Of a stretch of DNA of 64,000 nt, positions 9,286 to 17,411 are shown one piece after another (position 1 is the stretch's first letter; each line of letters opens with the position of its first letter). The stretch is from an uncultured Paracoccaceae bacterium (GTDB lineage Bacteria; Pseudomonadota; Alphaproteobacteria; Rhodobacterales; Rhodobacteraceae), in the NCBI GenBank assembly GCA_943787985.1, contig CALSOO010000005.1, positions 62,001 to 126,000 of the forward strand. The letters run 5' to 3'. Position numbers and translations under genes: made by a program. Under the pieces are notes generated by a model, which was not told the origin of the DNA, searched no databases, and worked only from the letters and a program-made list of their open reading frames with translations.

Positions 9286-10269
9286 CTATTTGCTCACATC
9301 CACCCAAACCAAACGGTGCCGGCTGGCCTCTTGCACCACCTCCCAGAACGGATCGTCGGGGTAGGGCCACATCACGCCGCTGTCTTGCACCGTCCAATCT
9401 GCTGACGGCAAAATGTAATCCACCCGCAAGTTCCCCGGCTCTGGGTCGCGCCAGTCGGCGGTGTCTGTGCCCGCAGCCCCCGTGGGCGCGGGGTCTTGCA
9501 CGCGCGGGTCGCGCAGCAACGAGATGATCGCGGATTTCAGCCCATCCCCGTCGATGGGATCAAGGTTCGCGTCCCCTGCAATGATGAACTGCACCAGAGG
9601 GGCCGCGCCGTGCATCCCGTCAAGGTACTGCCCCCAGAACCTGATTTCGTCGTGATTGCGTTTGCCGTTGCGGTCTTCTGGCCCGTCGAACACAGGCGGC
9701 GTGGCGTGGAAGGTCAACAGGTGCACCGTGCCGATCTTTGGCACCTCGATCGGCAGCACCCAATGCGCGGTGGAGGACAAACGCTGCGCCTTCAACGCCT
9801 CCGCGCTGGGAAAAGGGGCGTCGTTCCACGTGGGCAACAGCCCATCGGGCAGATCGACCCACAACAGCGCCGAAAAATCCTGTATCCCGTCCAGATCGAT
9901 GGGGTGGCGCGACAGCACAGCCATCCCCCCCTGCCCCGAAAACCGCCCGTAGCCCTGGGCGTCGCGGGGACCTCCCAATTCACCGTCACCGTCCATGTCC
10001 AGACCCGTCTGCATGCCCGTGTTGGGCAACCCTGCGAAGGTGTAGGGGTAGTCATTCAGCCGGTCGGTCAGCTGTTCAAGCGCGGCGCCGGTCAGGTCGA
10101 AATCGATGTTTTGAAGCACCAGAATATCGGCGTCTGCTTTGGTGATCACCTCGATGATCGCGCGCACTTGGGCGTCTTCGCCTTTGGCGATGTCGCGCAG
10201 CAACAGGCCGGGCCCTTTGCGTTCCAATTCGGTGTTGTAGGTGGCAATGCGCAAGGCATCACGGGCCAT
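9286..10269 (-). CDS. Endonuclease/exonuclease/phosphatase-fold protein
   Basis: Metal-dependent EEP-superfamily hydrolase (DNase I, sphingomyelinase and inositol phosphatase fold). Signature blocks are present: LRIATYNTEL at the start, DADILVLQNIDFD, HLLTFHATPP, FIIAGDANLDPIDGDG and the C-terminal RVDYILPSADW. A terminal DP-rich loop PYPDDPFWE and HRLVWVDV complete the fold. The first ATG in good context is at 10269 (327 residues). The 20 or so codons before it, overlapping the preceding gene, read like a signal peptide (RRIAAGLIAFCA...EPVMA), so the secreted form may start upstream at a non-ATG codon. Substrate unknown. Confidence 0.8.
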   Translation of the reverse strand: MARDALRIATYNTELERKGPGLLLRDIAKGEDAQVRAIIEVITKADADILVLQNIDFDLTGAALEQLTDRLNDYPYTFAGLPNTGMQTGLDMDGDGELGGPRDAQGYGRFSGQGGMAVLSRHPIDLDGIQDFSALLWVDLPDGLLPTWNDAPFPSAEALKAQRLSSTAHWVLPIEVPKIGTVHLLTFHATPPVFDGPEDRNGKRNHDEIRFWGQYLDGMHGAAPLVQFIIAGDANLDPIDGDGLKSAIISLLRDPRVQDPAPTGAAGTDTADWRDPEPGNLRVDYILPSADWTVQDSGVMWPYPDDPFWEVVQEASRHRLVWVDVSK

Positions 10270-10307
10270 GACGGGTTCGGAAAATCCCGTTTGCGCGCAA
10301 AAGGCGA

Positions 10308-11147
10308 TTAAGCCAGCTGCAATCCGTCGGCCTGCGCTTTGGCGTATGTGCGACGGCGCTTTTCCTGAATCATGTCGGCGATCTTGCCCATGGCGATGCC
10401 ACGCATAATCATGCTGGCGGGAAGGAAGGCCCATGCGCTCATTGTCCAGATCAAGGTTTGAGGGTTGTCTAATGTGATCGGGTCTACCAGATCGGCTGCC
10501 GCTTTGACCACTGCCGGGATAAAGAACGGCAACAAGAAGCCCACCGCCACGTTAAACCGTGCATCGCGGCGCAGGCGGATCACCACGTCCCCGCCCGCTG
10601 TGGGGTCAAACATGGGCAGATTGATCCAGACGTTGAATGCCCCCTTGCGCGCAGGCCAGTTGAGCACGCGCACCAGCACCAGAAAGCAGGTCATCGCCAC
10701 CAGCGAAATGAGGTAAGTGAGGCCCGCCGCCGTGCGCACATTGCTCACCGTTTGATCAGGAGCATCCACAGGCAACATCAGCACGACAAGGCGCACCGGA
10801 GAATAGGGGAAGTCGATCGCATTTCCGATGATCAGCCCGATGGACGTCAGTGCGCCCGTCAGGCCAGATGCCTCTGTCTGACCTTTCATGATCAGTGACA
10901 GCAGCAAAACCGACACAAACAATGAGGTAAACCGCAGGCGGTTGAACGGCCCTGCATCGCGGAACTCGACGATGGAGGGAGATTTGGAATTGTATTCAGC
11001 AAAGGTCAGCACAGCCGCGATCAGCGCCATCAGCAGAACAATCTGCGAGGATTCCGCGTGTGCATTTGGCAATACCAAGGCTGGCAGCGCGATTAACACT
11101 GCAACCAAGAAGCCACGCGCCGCAGCGCCTGTCATTCGTGCTATCAA
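10308..11147 (-). CDS. Conserved multi-pass inner-membrane protein, unknown
   Basis: A 279-residue protein with about seven hydrophobic segments (for example FLVAVLIALPALVLP, IVLLMALIAAVLTFAEY and SLFVSVLLLSLIM) and a basic C-terminus (KRRRTYAKAQADG). I recognise it only as a roseobacter conserved membrane protein. A TTG start at 11147 is proposed because AAGGGA stands seven bases before it; an ATG three codons later (11135) is an alternative, and the frame stays open further upstream without a good site. It immediately precedes the EEP-fold gene and may be co-transcribed. Confidence 0.65.
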   Translation of the reverse strand: MIARMTGAAARGFLVAVLIALPALVLPNAHAESSQIVLLMALIAAVLTFAEYNSKSPSIVEFRDAGPFNRLRFTSLFVSVLLLSLIMKGQTEASGLTGALTSIGLIIGNAIDFPYSPVRLVVLMLPVDAPDQTVSNVRTAAGLTYLISLVAMTCFLVLVRVLNWPARKGAFNVWINLPMFDPTAGGDVVIRLRRDARFNVAVGFLLPFFIPAVVKAAADLVDPITLDNPQTLIWTMSAWAFLPASMIMRGIAMGKIADMIQEKRRRTYAKAQADGLQLA

Positions 11148-11643
11148 TTCTCGATCCCTTTCAAACTGGCCAGATGCGATACGTGCCGCAGACTTGTTCC
11201 AACTTGATCCCGCTCCATTTTGGGCAGGCTGCCTCATTCTTGCCCCATTTGTGCCTTCATTCGCAGTGCGGCTCAAGTCGCAAGGTAAGTATTCGCTAAT
11301 GTGTGGGGCATTTTGGGGGTGAGCGTGGTGCGTTCTTGCATCAATTTTGTGGCATGATTCGGGCAGCCCCCAGATGTAGTGGGCTGGTTGCCTTGGACCA
11401 CTACGTACGCTTTTTTTCCCCGGTCATCGTCACAGGCAACTTGGCCCTGATCGTTCAATTCCGGCGGAGAAACGGTGAATACACCAGAATTCTGACATCC
11501 CCCCTATCGCAAATCATTTTTCCCGCATAACGTGAATTTATGTTCGGAGTGACGGACCAACACATGTCCCCCCGCACAGTTGGGAATTCTGTCCTACGAT
11601 ACGATCGAGTGCTGTATGACATCTCCCCCATGCAGCACAAAAG
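11148..11643. other. About 500 bases without a recognisable gene
   Basis: Upstream of the membrane-protein gene and downstream of leuD. Short open frames exist on both strands, but none has a convincing start or family resemblance. The composition is somewhat AT-richer than in flanking genes, as expected for regulatory or decaying DNA. Confidence 0.4.
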
Positions 11644-11673
11644 GAAAGGGCTGCGATCTCGCGCAGCCCTTTC
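11644..11673 (-). terminator. Terminator downstream of leuD
   Basis: 12-bp perfect stem GAAAGGGCTGCG (11644-11655) / CGCAGCCCTTTC (11662-11673) with a six-base loop, 37 bases after the leuD stop. T-rich bases follow on both strands, so it could work in both directions. Confidence 0.85.
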
Positions 11674-11710
11674 TGGTTTTTTCACAATGGCTTACGCCGT
11701 CGATGGTCGA

Positions 11711-12316
11711 TCAGACCCAAGGACGCGCTTGCGTTGCTGCTGCTTCGAATGTGTCGATTGAGGCCACTTTTTCCATGGTCAGCCCGATATCGTCGAGCCC
11801 TTCCATCAAGCACCGCTTTTTGAAGGCATCGACGTCAAAGGTGAAGCTTTCGCCATCTGACGTGGTCACGGTCTGTGTTTCCAAATCCACGGTCATGCGG
11901 GCGTTGGCCCCTTTTTCCGCGTCTTTCATCAGCACATCGATCTGTTCCTGTGGCAGCGCGATCGGCAGGATGCCGTTCTTGAAACAGTTGTTGTAAAAGA
12001 TGTCCGCGAAGCTGGGCGCGATAACGCAGGTGATGCCAAAATCGGCAATCGCCCACGGCGCGTGTTCGCGCGACGAGCCACAGCCAAAGTTGTCCCCCGC
12101 CACGATGATTTGCGCGTCGCGGTAGGCGTCCTGGTTCAGAACGAACGTCGGGATTTCGTTGCGATCATCATCGTAGCGCATCTCGTCAAACAGGTTCACC
12201 CCAAGGCCGGAGCGTTTGATGGTTTTCAGAAACTGTTTCGGGATGATCATATCGGTGTCGATGTTGATCAATGGCATCGGCGCGGCAATGCCGGTGAGTG
12301 TGTCGAACTTTTGCAT
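11711..12316 (-). CDS. leuD: 3-isopropylmalate dehydratase small subunit
   Basis: Small (swivelling) subunit of isopropylmalate isomerase, which works with LeuC to convert 2- to 3-isopropylmalate. 201 residues, full length, with [18 protein letters not shown], the [13 protein letters not shown] substrate loop and [13 protein letters not shown]. Its ATG shares one base with the leuC stop (TAATG), so translation of the two subunits is probably coupled and balanced. A terminator follows. Confidence 0.97.
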   Translation of the reverse strand: MQKFDTLTGIAAPMPLINIDTDMIIPKQFLKTIKRSGLGVNLFDEMRYDDDRNEIPTFVLNQDAYRDAQIIVAGDNFGCGSSREHAPWAIADFGITCVIAPSFADIFYNNCFKNGILPIALPQEQIDVLMKDAEKGANARMTVDLETQTVTTSDGESFTFDVDAFKKRCLMEGLDDIGLTMEKVASIDTFEAAATQARPWV

Positions 12317-13722
12317 TACATCATCTCCCGAACGTCTGTGAGTTTGCCTGTTATCGCCGCCGCAGCCGCCATGCCCGGAGACATCAGGTGTGTGCGCCCG
12401 CCGCGCCCCTGACGGCCCTCAAAGTTGCGGTTTGAGGTGGCCGCGCAACGCTCGCCCGGTTTCAGCTGGTCGGGGTTCATCGCAAGGCACATGGAACAGC
12501 CCGCGAGCCGCCATTCAAAGCCTGCATCCTTGAAGATGTCCGCCAGCCCTTCTTCTTCGGCTTGTGCGCGGACCAGACCGGAGCCGGGCACGACCATGGC
12601 GCGCAACCCGTCTTTGATCTTTTTCCCTTTCAGGATTGCAGCCGCTGCGCGCAGATCCTCGATCCGCCCGTTGGTGCAAGACCCGATGAACACCGTGTCG
12701 ATTTCGACTTCGTTCAAAGGTGTTCCCGCTGTGAGGCCCATGTAGTCCAGCGAACGCTGTGCTGCGTCGACTTTACCACCTTTGAAGCTGTCTGCCGCTG
12801 GTACGTTGGCTGTGATTGGCAGCACGTCTTCGGGGGAGGTGCCCCATGTGACGACGGGGGCGATGTCCGCGCCGTCGATCACAAGGATTTCGTCCCACTG
12901 TGCGTCGTCGTCGGAATACAGCGTTTTCCACCAAGCCAGCGCGGCTTCCCACTGTGCCCCTTTTGGTGCGTGGGGGCGGCCCATGCAATATTCATAGGTT
13001 TTCTCGTCCGGCGCGATCAGGCCTGCGCGCGCGCCGCCCTCAATCGCCATGTTACAGACAGTCATGCGCCCTTCCATGGACAGATCGCGGATCGCTTCGC
13101 CGCAATATTCAATGACGTAGCCTGTGCCGCCTGCGGTGCCGGTTTTGCCGATCACGGACATGGTGATGTCCTTGGCCGTCACACCGGGCTTCAGTTTGCC
13201 AGTGATTTCGACCTTCATGTTTTTGGATTTCTTCTGGATCAGCGTTTGCGTGGCCAGAACATGTTCGACCTCGGAGGTGCCGATCCCGTGGGCCAGCGCC
13301 CCGAATGCACCGTGGGTCGCGGTGTGGCTGTCGCCGCACACAACCGTCATGCCCGGAAGCGTCCACCCCTGTTCCGGTCCAACGATGTGCACGATCCCTT
13401 GGCGCACGTCAGAGACAGGGTAGTAGTGGATCCCGAAGTCCTTGGCGTTCTTGTCGAGCGCTTCGACCTGAATGCGGCTGTCTTCGGTCATGGTGGCGGC
13501 GTTGGCGCGGTCCAGCGTTGTCGGCACGTTGTGATCCGGCACGGCGATGGTCTTGTCCGGTGCCCGCACGGTGCGCCCAGTCATGCGCAACCCTTCAAAG
13601 GCTTGCGGGCTGGTCACTTCGTGCACCAAGTGGCGGTCGATATAGAGCAAGCAGGTGCCATCGTCAGCTTCATGCGCGAGATGCGCATCCCAGATTTTAT
13701 CATAGAGCGTTTTGGGGGACAT
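12316..13722 (-). CDS. leuC: 3-isopropylmalate dehydratase large subunit
   Basis: Catalytic subunit of isopropylmalate isomerase, carrying a [4Fe-4S] cluster. 468 residues from the ATG at 13722, which has the strong site GGGAGAGGA upstream; an in-frame start 18 codons earlier has no such site. Aconitase-family blocks are complete: [15 protein letters not shown], the cluster Cys in [14 protein letters not shown] and the pair in [12 protein letters not shown], and [14 protein letters not shown] near the end. The first 23 codons and the whole upstream region are repeated, in damaged form, at 15476-15800 (described separately). Confidence 0.98.
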   Translation of the reverse strand: MSPKTLYDKIWDAHLAHEADDGTCLLYIDRHLVHEVTSPQAFEGLRMTGRTVRAPDKTIAVPDHNVPTTLDRANAATMTEDSRIQVEALDKNAKDFGIHYYPVSDVRQGIVHIVGPEQGWTLPGMTVVCGDSHTATHGAFGALAHGIGTSEVEHVLATQTLIQKKSKNMKVEITGKLKPGVTAKDITMSVIGKTGTAGGTGYVIEYCGEAIRDLSMEGRMTVCNMAIEGGARAGLIAPDEKTYEYCMGRPHAPKGAQWEAALAWWKTLYSDDDAQWDEILVIDGADIAPVVTWGTSPEDVLPITANVPAADSFKGGKVDAAQRSLDYMGLTAGTPLNEVEIDTVFIGSCTNGRIEDLRAAAAILKGKKIKDGLRAMVVPGSGLVRAQAEEEGLADIFKDAGFEWRLAGCSMCLAMNPDQLKPGERCAATSNRNFEGRQGRGGRTHLMSPGMAAAAAITGKLTDVREMM

Positions 13723-13766
13723 CAGGTCCTCTCCCTTATACATGTGATGGTGATGGGGCGTCGTAA

Positions 13767-13784
13767 GGTGCACCACTGTGCACC
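13767..13784. promoter_or_regulatory. Palindrome upstream of leuC, candidate operator
   Basis: GGTGCACCACTGTGCACC, made of two GTGCAC palindromes four bases apart and with symmetric outer bases, about 45 bases before the leuC ATG. The damaged copy of this region has lost the motif. Function as an operator or RNA stem is inferred only. Confidence 0.4.
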
Positions 13785-13797
13785 ATCTTTGGCAAAC

Positions 13798-13884
13798 TTA
13801 TAGGCGGGCCAGCACAGTGTGCGTGACGCCAAAGAACCTTTCGCGCAAACGCGCGCGGTCACAGATATCGAAAAACTGTGTCAT
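13798..13884 (-). CDS. Short ORF (28 codons) upstream of leuC, unknown
   Basis: Small protein or C-terminal remnant ending in RERFFGVTHTVLARL, 75 bases before leuC on the same strand. The evidence that it is, or was, coding comes from the second copy at 15612-15698. Over 26 aligned codons I count 11 synonymous differences and only one amino-acid change (Phe/Ile), with no indel. ATG at 13884 gives 28 residues and ATG at 13899 gives 33; both have only weak purine-rich sites. It could be a leucine-operon leader peptide (four Leu, not clustered), a small protein, or the end of an ancestral longer gene. Confidence 0.5.
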   Translation of the reverse strand: MTQFFDICDRARLRERFFGVTHTVLARL

Positions 13885-13977
13885 GCATGTCAAATACATG
13901 TCTGCCCCACATCTCGCAAGGGTGCGCAGTACGGACCTCGCCCTATGATGCAAAGTTTCCCACAAAGGAGGGGCCTA

Positions 13978-14052
13978 ATGGACGACGAAACCCTGATCAG
14001 CACAGAACAGCAGACCGGTCAATCGTCGCCCCTTAGCTATGATAACGGCTAA
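13978..14052 (+). pseudogene. Truncated 5' end of a gene, probably the original mscS start
   Basis: A strong ribosome site (AAAGGAGG) and ATG open a 24-codon frame, MDDETLISTEQQTG..., that stops inside the 3' end of the unknown 452-aa gene. Its ATG is collinear with the ATG of the mechanosensitive channel frame at 15794 in the second repeat copy. It is therefore best read as the start of a channel gene cut off by the insertion. The first codons of the two copies do not look alike, so the assignment rests on position. Confidence 0.5.
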
Positions 14053-15391
14053 TATTGCGGATCAACGAAGCGCGTTTTTCGGGGCTAAGCTTCTTGCCGC
14101 CTTCCGCGATGATTCTGCGTTCTTCGGTGTCCAGCCAATCCTCAATTTCGGCATGGGTCATGATCCTGACAAGGCCCGACCGGACCAGCTTGGGCACAAA
14201 CTGCAATGTCTGCGGCAAATTGCGGTCGTAGGGTTCGATCGTGGCGTTGTACATCACCGCCTCCGGCGCGGGCATGACTTCGCTTGGGCCGGGTGTTTCA
14301 AAGCTTAACGAAAAGTGCTTCGTATCAAGCTGGCATTTTTCAACCGTGCGGATTGCGCACAGCCCGAACAGTGATCCGGACTGGGGCGCCCAGGGCGTGC
14401 GGATCATAACCAAGATATCTGAGGCGTCTGATCCGACCGGTGATGCCAACGCGCCCGAGTCTGCACCCGTCGGCAGCGATTTCCAGATGATATCATCGTC
14501 GTCAAAGGGGCAGTCAATATGTGTGCCGGGGGGCCACGTCAGCCATGGATAGCCGCCCTTGGTGTAGGGTTGGGCCATGCGGGTGCCATTGGCCTTCATG
14601 GCGGCGGCCACACTTGCGTCAATCGTGGGCTTGGCGACGTTATCCAGAAAGGTGACAATTTCGTCGAGTGTATCCCTCATGCGCGCGGCGTGGGCCGTCA
14701 CCCGTGATGCGTGTATGCTGCCGTGCCAGGCGGTTTGTAGCAATATCAAACCTTTCAGTTGCGTGGTCATGACCCATCGAAACGTTTGTGCGATTTGGCC
14801 GCCCAAAACCTGTTCGCCTATGTCTTTGCCCTTGTGGTAAATGGATTCACCACTCCAAGGCCCGCCGTCCATCTGGTACTGAGGCGCTTCAAATTTGTCG
14901 TCCATACCAACCCATTTCAGCGGGTCCGGCTGCGCTTGGGTCATGATGGCAGACTTGATGACCTGTGATTGAGCCTCAAGCAATCCGGTCATGCCGGCGT
15001 GCCGGGGCAAAAATATATCCTGAGCCTGAGACAGCATCTGGCTGATCTCATGCGGGTCCGGTTCACCAGCCGGGTCAGACAGAATATGAGCCGCTTGTTC
15101 TACCAGATCCGGCGCGCCCGAAACCAGCCCGTCCAGCGCCTCGCAATAGGTGGCGAATTTTTCGTCGATCTGGCTGGCTGGTGCACGAAAGCTGCGCATA
15201 ATGGCTTGGGTTTCTGTATCATCGATGGCAGTTTGGACGTCCGTGATGGCGTTCTGGACTTTGCGGATACCGTCTTGGACCGCTGACACTTGGCCTTGGA
15301 TTTCGGTCAATCGGCTCATAATGGCTTGGTAGTTTTCGTCCCTTTTATCCGACTCGCCCCATCCGAATGCATCCAAAAGAGGGCCGCTCAC
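14033..15391 (-). CDS. Unknown 452-aa protein, cargo between two repeat copies
   Basis: No family recognised. Residues about 20-65 form a heptad-like coiled coil (MSRLTEIQGQVSAVQDGIRK). A largely helical region follows to about 270 (DLVEQAAHILSD, GLLEAQSQVIKSAIM, LKGLILLQTAWHGSIHASRV, DEIVTFLDNVA). After that comes a Trp/Pro-rich, probably beta part (GGYPWLTWPPGTHIDCPFDDDD, FGLCAIRTVEK) and a basic helical end (EEWLDTEERR-like, SPEKRASLIRNISRYHS). There is no signal peptide. A long helical N-terminal half followed by a beta half is an arrangement seen in some pore-forming toxins, but that is only an analogy. The gene sits exactly between two collinear repeat copies, so it arrived with, or caused, the duplication. 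Confidence 0.75.
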   Translation of the reverse strand: MSGPLLDAFGWGESDKRDENYQAIMSRLTEIQGQVSAVQDGIRKVQNAITDVQTAIDDTETQAIMRSFRAPASQIDEKFATYCEALDGLVSGAPDLVEQAAHILSDPAGEPDPHEISQMLSQAQDIFLPRHAGMTGLLEAQSQVIKSAIMTQAQPDPLKWVGMDDKFEAPQYQMDGGPWSGESIYHKGKDIGEQVLGGQIAQTFRWVMTTQLKGLILLQTAWHGSIHASRVTAHAARMRDTLDEIVTFLDNVAKPTIDASVAAAMKANGTRMAQPYTKGGYPWLTWPPGTHIDCPFDDDDIIWKSLPTGADSGALASPVGSDASDILVMIRTPWAPQSGSLFGLCAIRTVEKCQLDTKHFSLSFETPGPSEVMPAPEAVMYNATIEPYDRNLPQTLQFVPKLVRSGLVRIMTHAEIEDWLDTEERRIIAEGGKKLSPEKRASLIRNISRYHS

Positions 15392-15475
15392 AAGCTATAT
15401 CCCTAAGTGAATTATGTGACGGTAGAGGAGATACAGGTTTCACGCAATCGCAGTGGCCCTGCTATAAGTCACCTA

Positions 15476-15545
15476 AGTGCCATCGTCGGCTTGATGCGCG
15501 ACATGGGCATCCCAGATTTTTATCATAGAGCGGTTTGGGGGACAT
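15476..15545 (-). pseudogene. Relic of the leuC 5' end
   Basis: About 23 codons beginning MSPKPLYDK, followed after one extra A (four-base A-run extended to five) by codons for IWDAHVAHQADDGT in another frame. The intact gene reads [23 protein letters not shown]. Homology stops abruptly at about 15476, next to the cargo gene. A good ribosome site (GGGAGAGGA) is still present upstream. Confidence 0.85.
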
Positions 15546-15611
15546 GCGGTCCTCTCCCTTTTGATATGTGTGATGATGATGTCGTGGAATTGGGGTCAGC
15601 GGCACGCAACC

Positions 15612-15698
15612 TTACAGGCGCGCCAGCACCGTGTGGGTCACGCCAAAGAACCGCTCGCGCAGTCGGGCGCGGTCACAGATGTCGAAAATCTGTGTTAT
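15612..15698 (-). pseudogene. Second copy of the short ORF upstream of leuC
   Basis: Same 26 codons as 13798-13884, ending RERFFGVTHTVLARL and a TAA stop, with almost only synonymous changes. The codon matching the ATG of the first copy is ATA here, and no in-frame ATG was found just upstream, so this copy may no longer be translated. Confidence 0.5.
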
Positions 15699-15793
15699 GG
15701 AATGTGGGATATGGATGGTTGCCGAGTCTCGCAAGGCTTTGGATTGCCTGTCATGGCGTGTTCATGCAAAGATTCACGCAGTCAGGAGTACAG

Positions 15794-17128
15794 ATGGCCA
15801 ATCACACCCCACATCCTCCCCCCCCTGTCGATGTCATGGCCCAATTGGGTGAGCTGTGGATCAGTGCCACCAATTTCGCCCAAAGTCTGATGAGCCCCGG
15901 ATGGCGGTTGTATCAAGTGTTGATTATCTTGGGCCTGATCCTTTTGGCCTAAGGGTTGCACAAGCTGTCAGATGTTTGGGTGCAACATTGGGTGCGCGGA
16001 CGCGAGGGGTGGAAAACGTCGCAACTGCGCATGATTGTGCAGGTCCGCAGGCGCCTCGGGTTGGTTTGGTTTTGTCTGTTTTCCTGGTCGATCTGGGCTG
16101 TGATGCAGGCGGTGACATGGCCGTCTCGATCGTATCTGATCGGGCTGGTGGGTACCTTGGCCATTGCATGGCTGGCCATTGGCTTTGCCACCCGCCTTGT
16201 GCGCAACCGCTTTTTGCGCCGCGTCGTCAATTGGGGTTTGTGGATTTACGTCACTCTGTATTTCCTGAACCTGTCGGATGATTTCAGAACCTTCCTTGAT
16301 AGCCTCGACATCACCTTGGGAGTGTTTCGTATCTCTATTCTGACGTTGTTGTCAGGTGTTGTGTTGATCGGCGTGTTGTTCACGGCCGCCCGTATCGTGT
16401 CCAACACCACCGCCACCACGATCCGGCGCAATGAAGATATCAGCCCCTCGATGCAGGTTCTGGCCGTAAAGGCGGTGCAGATTGCCTTGTATGGCACGGC
16501 CTTTTTCATGGGTATCAACTCGGTTGGCATAGATTTGTCAGGCCTTGCGATCCTGACGGGAGCCATTGGTGTCGGCCTTGGGTTTGGCTTGCAAAAGGTC
16601 ATTTCGAACCTTGTGTCAGGCGTTATCATCCTGCTCGATAAGTCCATCAAACCCGGGGACGTGATTTCCCTGGGCGAGACCTTTGGCTGGATCCAGACAT
16701 TGGGCGCGCGCTATGCCTCCGTTGTCACCCGCGACGGCAAGGAATATCTGATCCCGAACGAGGACCTGATCACAGGACAGGTCGTCAACTGGTCCCATTC
16801 CAACGAATATGTGCGGCTCGATATCTTTTTTGGCACGGCGTACGGGGATGATCCCCACCAAGTCCGCGCGCTGGCGATCGAGGCCGCAACCACCGTCGAG
16901 CGCGTGCTGGATTATCCCAAGCGCCCCGTCTGTCACATCGTGGGCTTTGGCGACAGTTCGGTGGATTACATCCTGCGCTTCTGGATCAAGGACCCGACAG
17001 GCGGGCTGACCAACATTCGTGGCGGGGTCTATTTGGCACTTTGGGATGCGTTCAAGGCAAACGGCATTTCCATCCCCTTCCCACAGCGCGAGGTGACGGT
17101 CCTCAAAGACGGAGGAGACAGTGCGTGA
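15794..17128 (+). pseudogene. MscS-family mechanosensitive channel with an internal stop codon
   Basis: Small-conductance mechanosensitive channel family, inner membrane, releases solutes on hypo-osmotic shock. The frame from the ATG at 15794 (AGGAG upstream) runs 52 codons to a TAA at 15950-15952, then continues in the same frame for about 390 more. The part after the stop contains hydrophobic helices and the MscS pore and beta domain: GAIGVGLGFGLQKVISNLVSG, DKSIKPGDVISL, GWIQTLGARYASVVTRDGKEYLIPNEDLI. The lost link would join LIILGLILLA to LHKLSDVWVQ, inside the first helix region. Reinitiation at a TTG three bases after the stop is possible, so a shorter channel might still be made. Confidence 0.85.
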
Positions 17129-17274
17129 CCCTGCGCTGTCCCGCACCCAGCCCCCGCCCAGCCCCGACCCCGGCCTTGCCATAGGGGTAGCCAGGCACCA
17201 CGCGCAACGGCGTTGCCGTTTCGCAATGAAATGCCACAGTATTTACCTTAAAGCGCATGACGCAGGGCGCGATG

Positions 17275-17303
17275 TTGAAACTTTGCACGGTGTTTGCTAC
17301 TTT
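17275..17303 (+). promoter_or_regulatory. Sigma-70-type promoter candidate for rsfS-rlmH
   Basis: TTGAAA (17275-17280), a 17-base spacer, then TACTTT (17298-17303). About 50 bases further on is the leader ORF with its AGGAGG site. Confidence 0.5.
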
Positions 17304-17351
17304 AAAGGAATCTCAGCGTCGGGGATCTGTCGACGCGTTCAAAGGAGGACA

Positions 17352-17411
17352 ATGTCCTGTCAACCCAAGCAGAAGTGGCATCCGCCGCTGATGACCGGGC
17401 CGTTGCGATGA
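17352..17411 (+). CDS. 19-codon leader ORF coupled to rsfS
   Basis: ATG three bases after a perfect AGGAGG opens a 19-residue frame ([19 protein letters not shown]) whose TGA overlaps the rsfS ATG as ATGA. The only strong ribosome site in this region serves this frame, not rsfS, so rsfS may be translated by coupling. An alternative is that a one-base change has broken an originally longer rsfS start, because the rsfS frame remains open upstream through the same site without a standard start. Confidence 0.5.
   Translation: MSCQPKQKWHPPLMTGPLR

Larger units (their letters stand above)
13655..13985. repeat. Direct repeat copy A: leuC 5' end, upstream region, start of next gene
   Basis: Collinear with 15476-15800. 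Matching landmarks in order: leuC codons 1-23, the leuC ATG (13722 versus 15545), a conserved tail ending in HTVLARL and its stop (13798 versus 15612), a TCTCGCAAGG block (13912 versus 15727), and a plus-strand ATG (13978 versus 15794). Distances between landmarks agree to within a few bases. By eye the copies are roughly three-quarters identical with several indels. Copy A is the intact leuC side. Confidence 0.85.
15476..15800. repeat. Direct repeat copy B, damaged leuC side and live mscS side
   Basis: Partner of 13655-13985. Copy B carries a frameshifted leuC start, the HTVLARL tail and its stop, and the ATG that opens the mechanosensitive channel frame. Divergence that is mostly synonymous in the short ORF suggests the two copies come from related but distinct lineages rather than from a recent tandem duplication. 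Confidence 0.85.
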
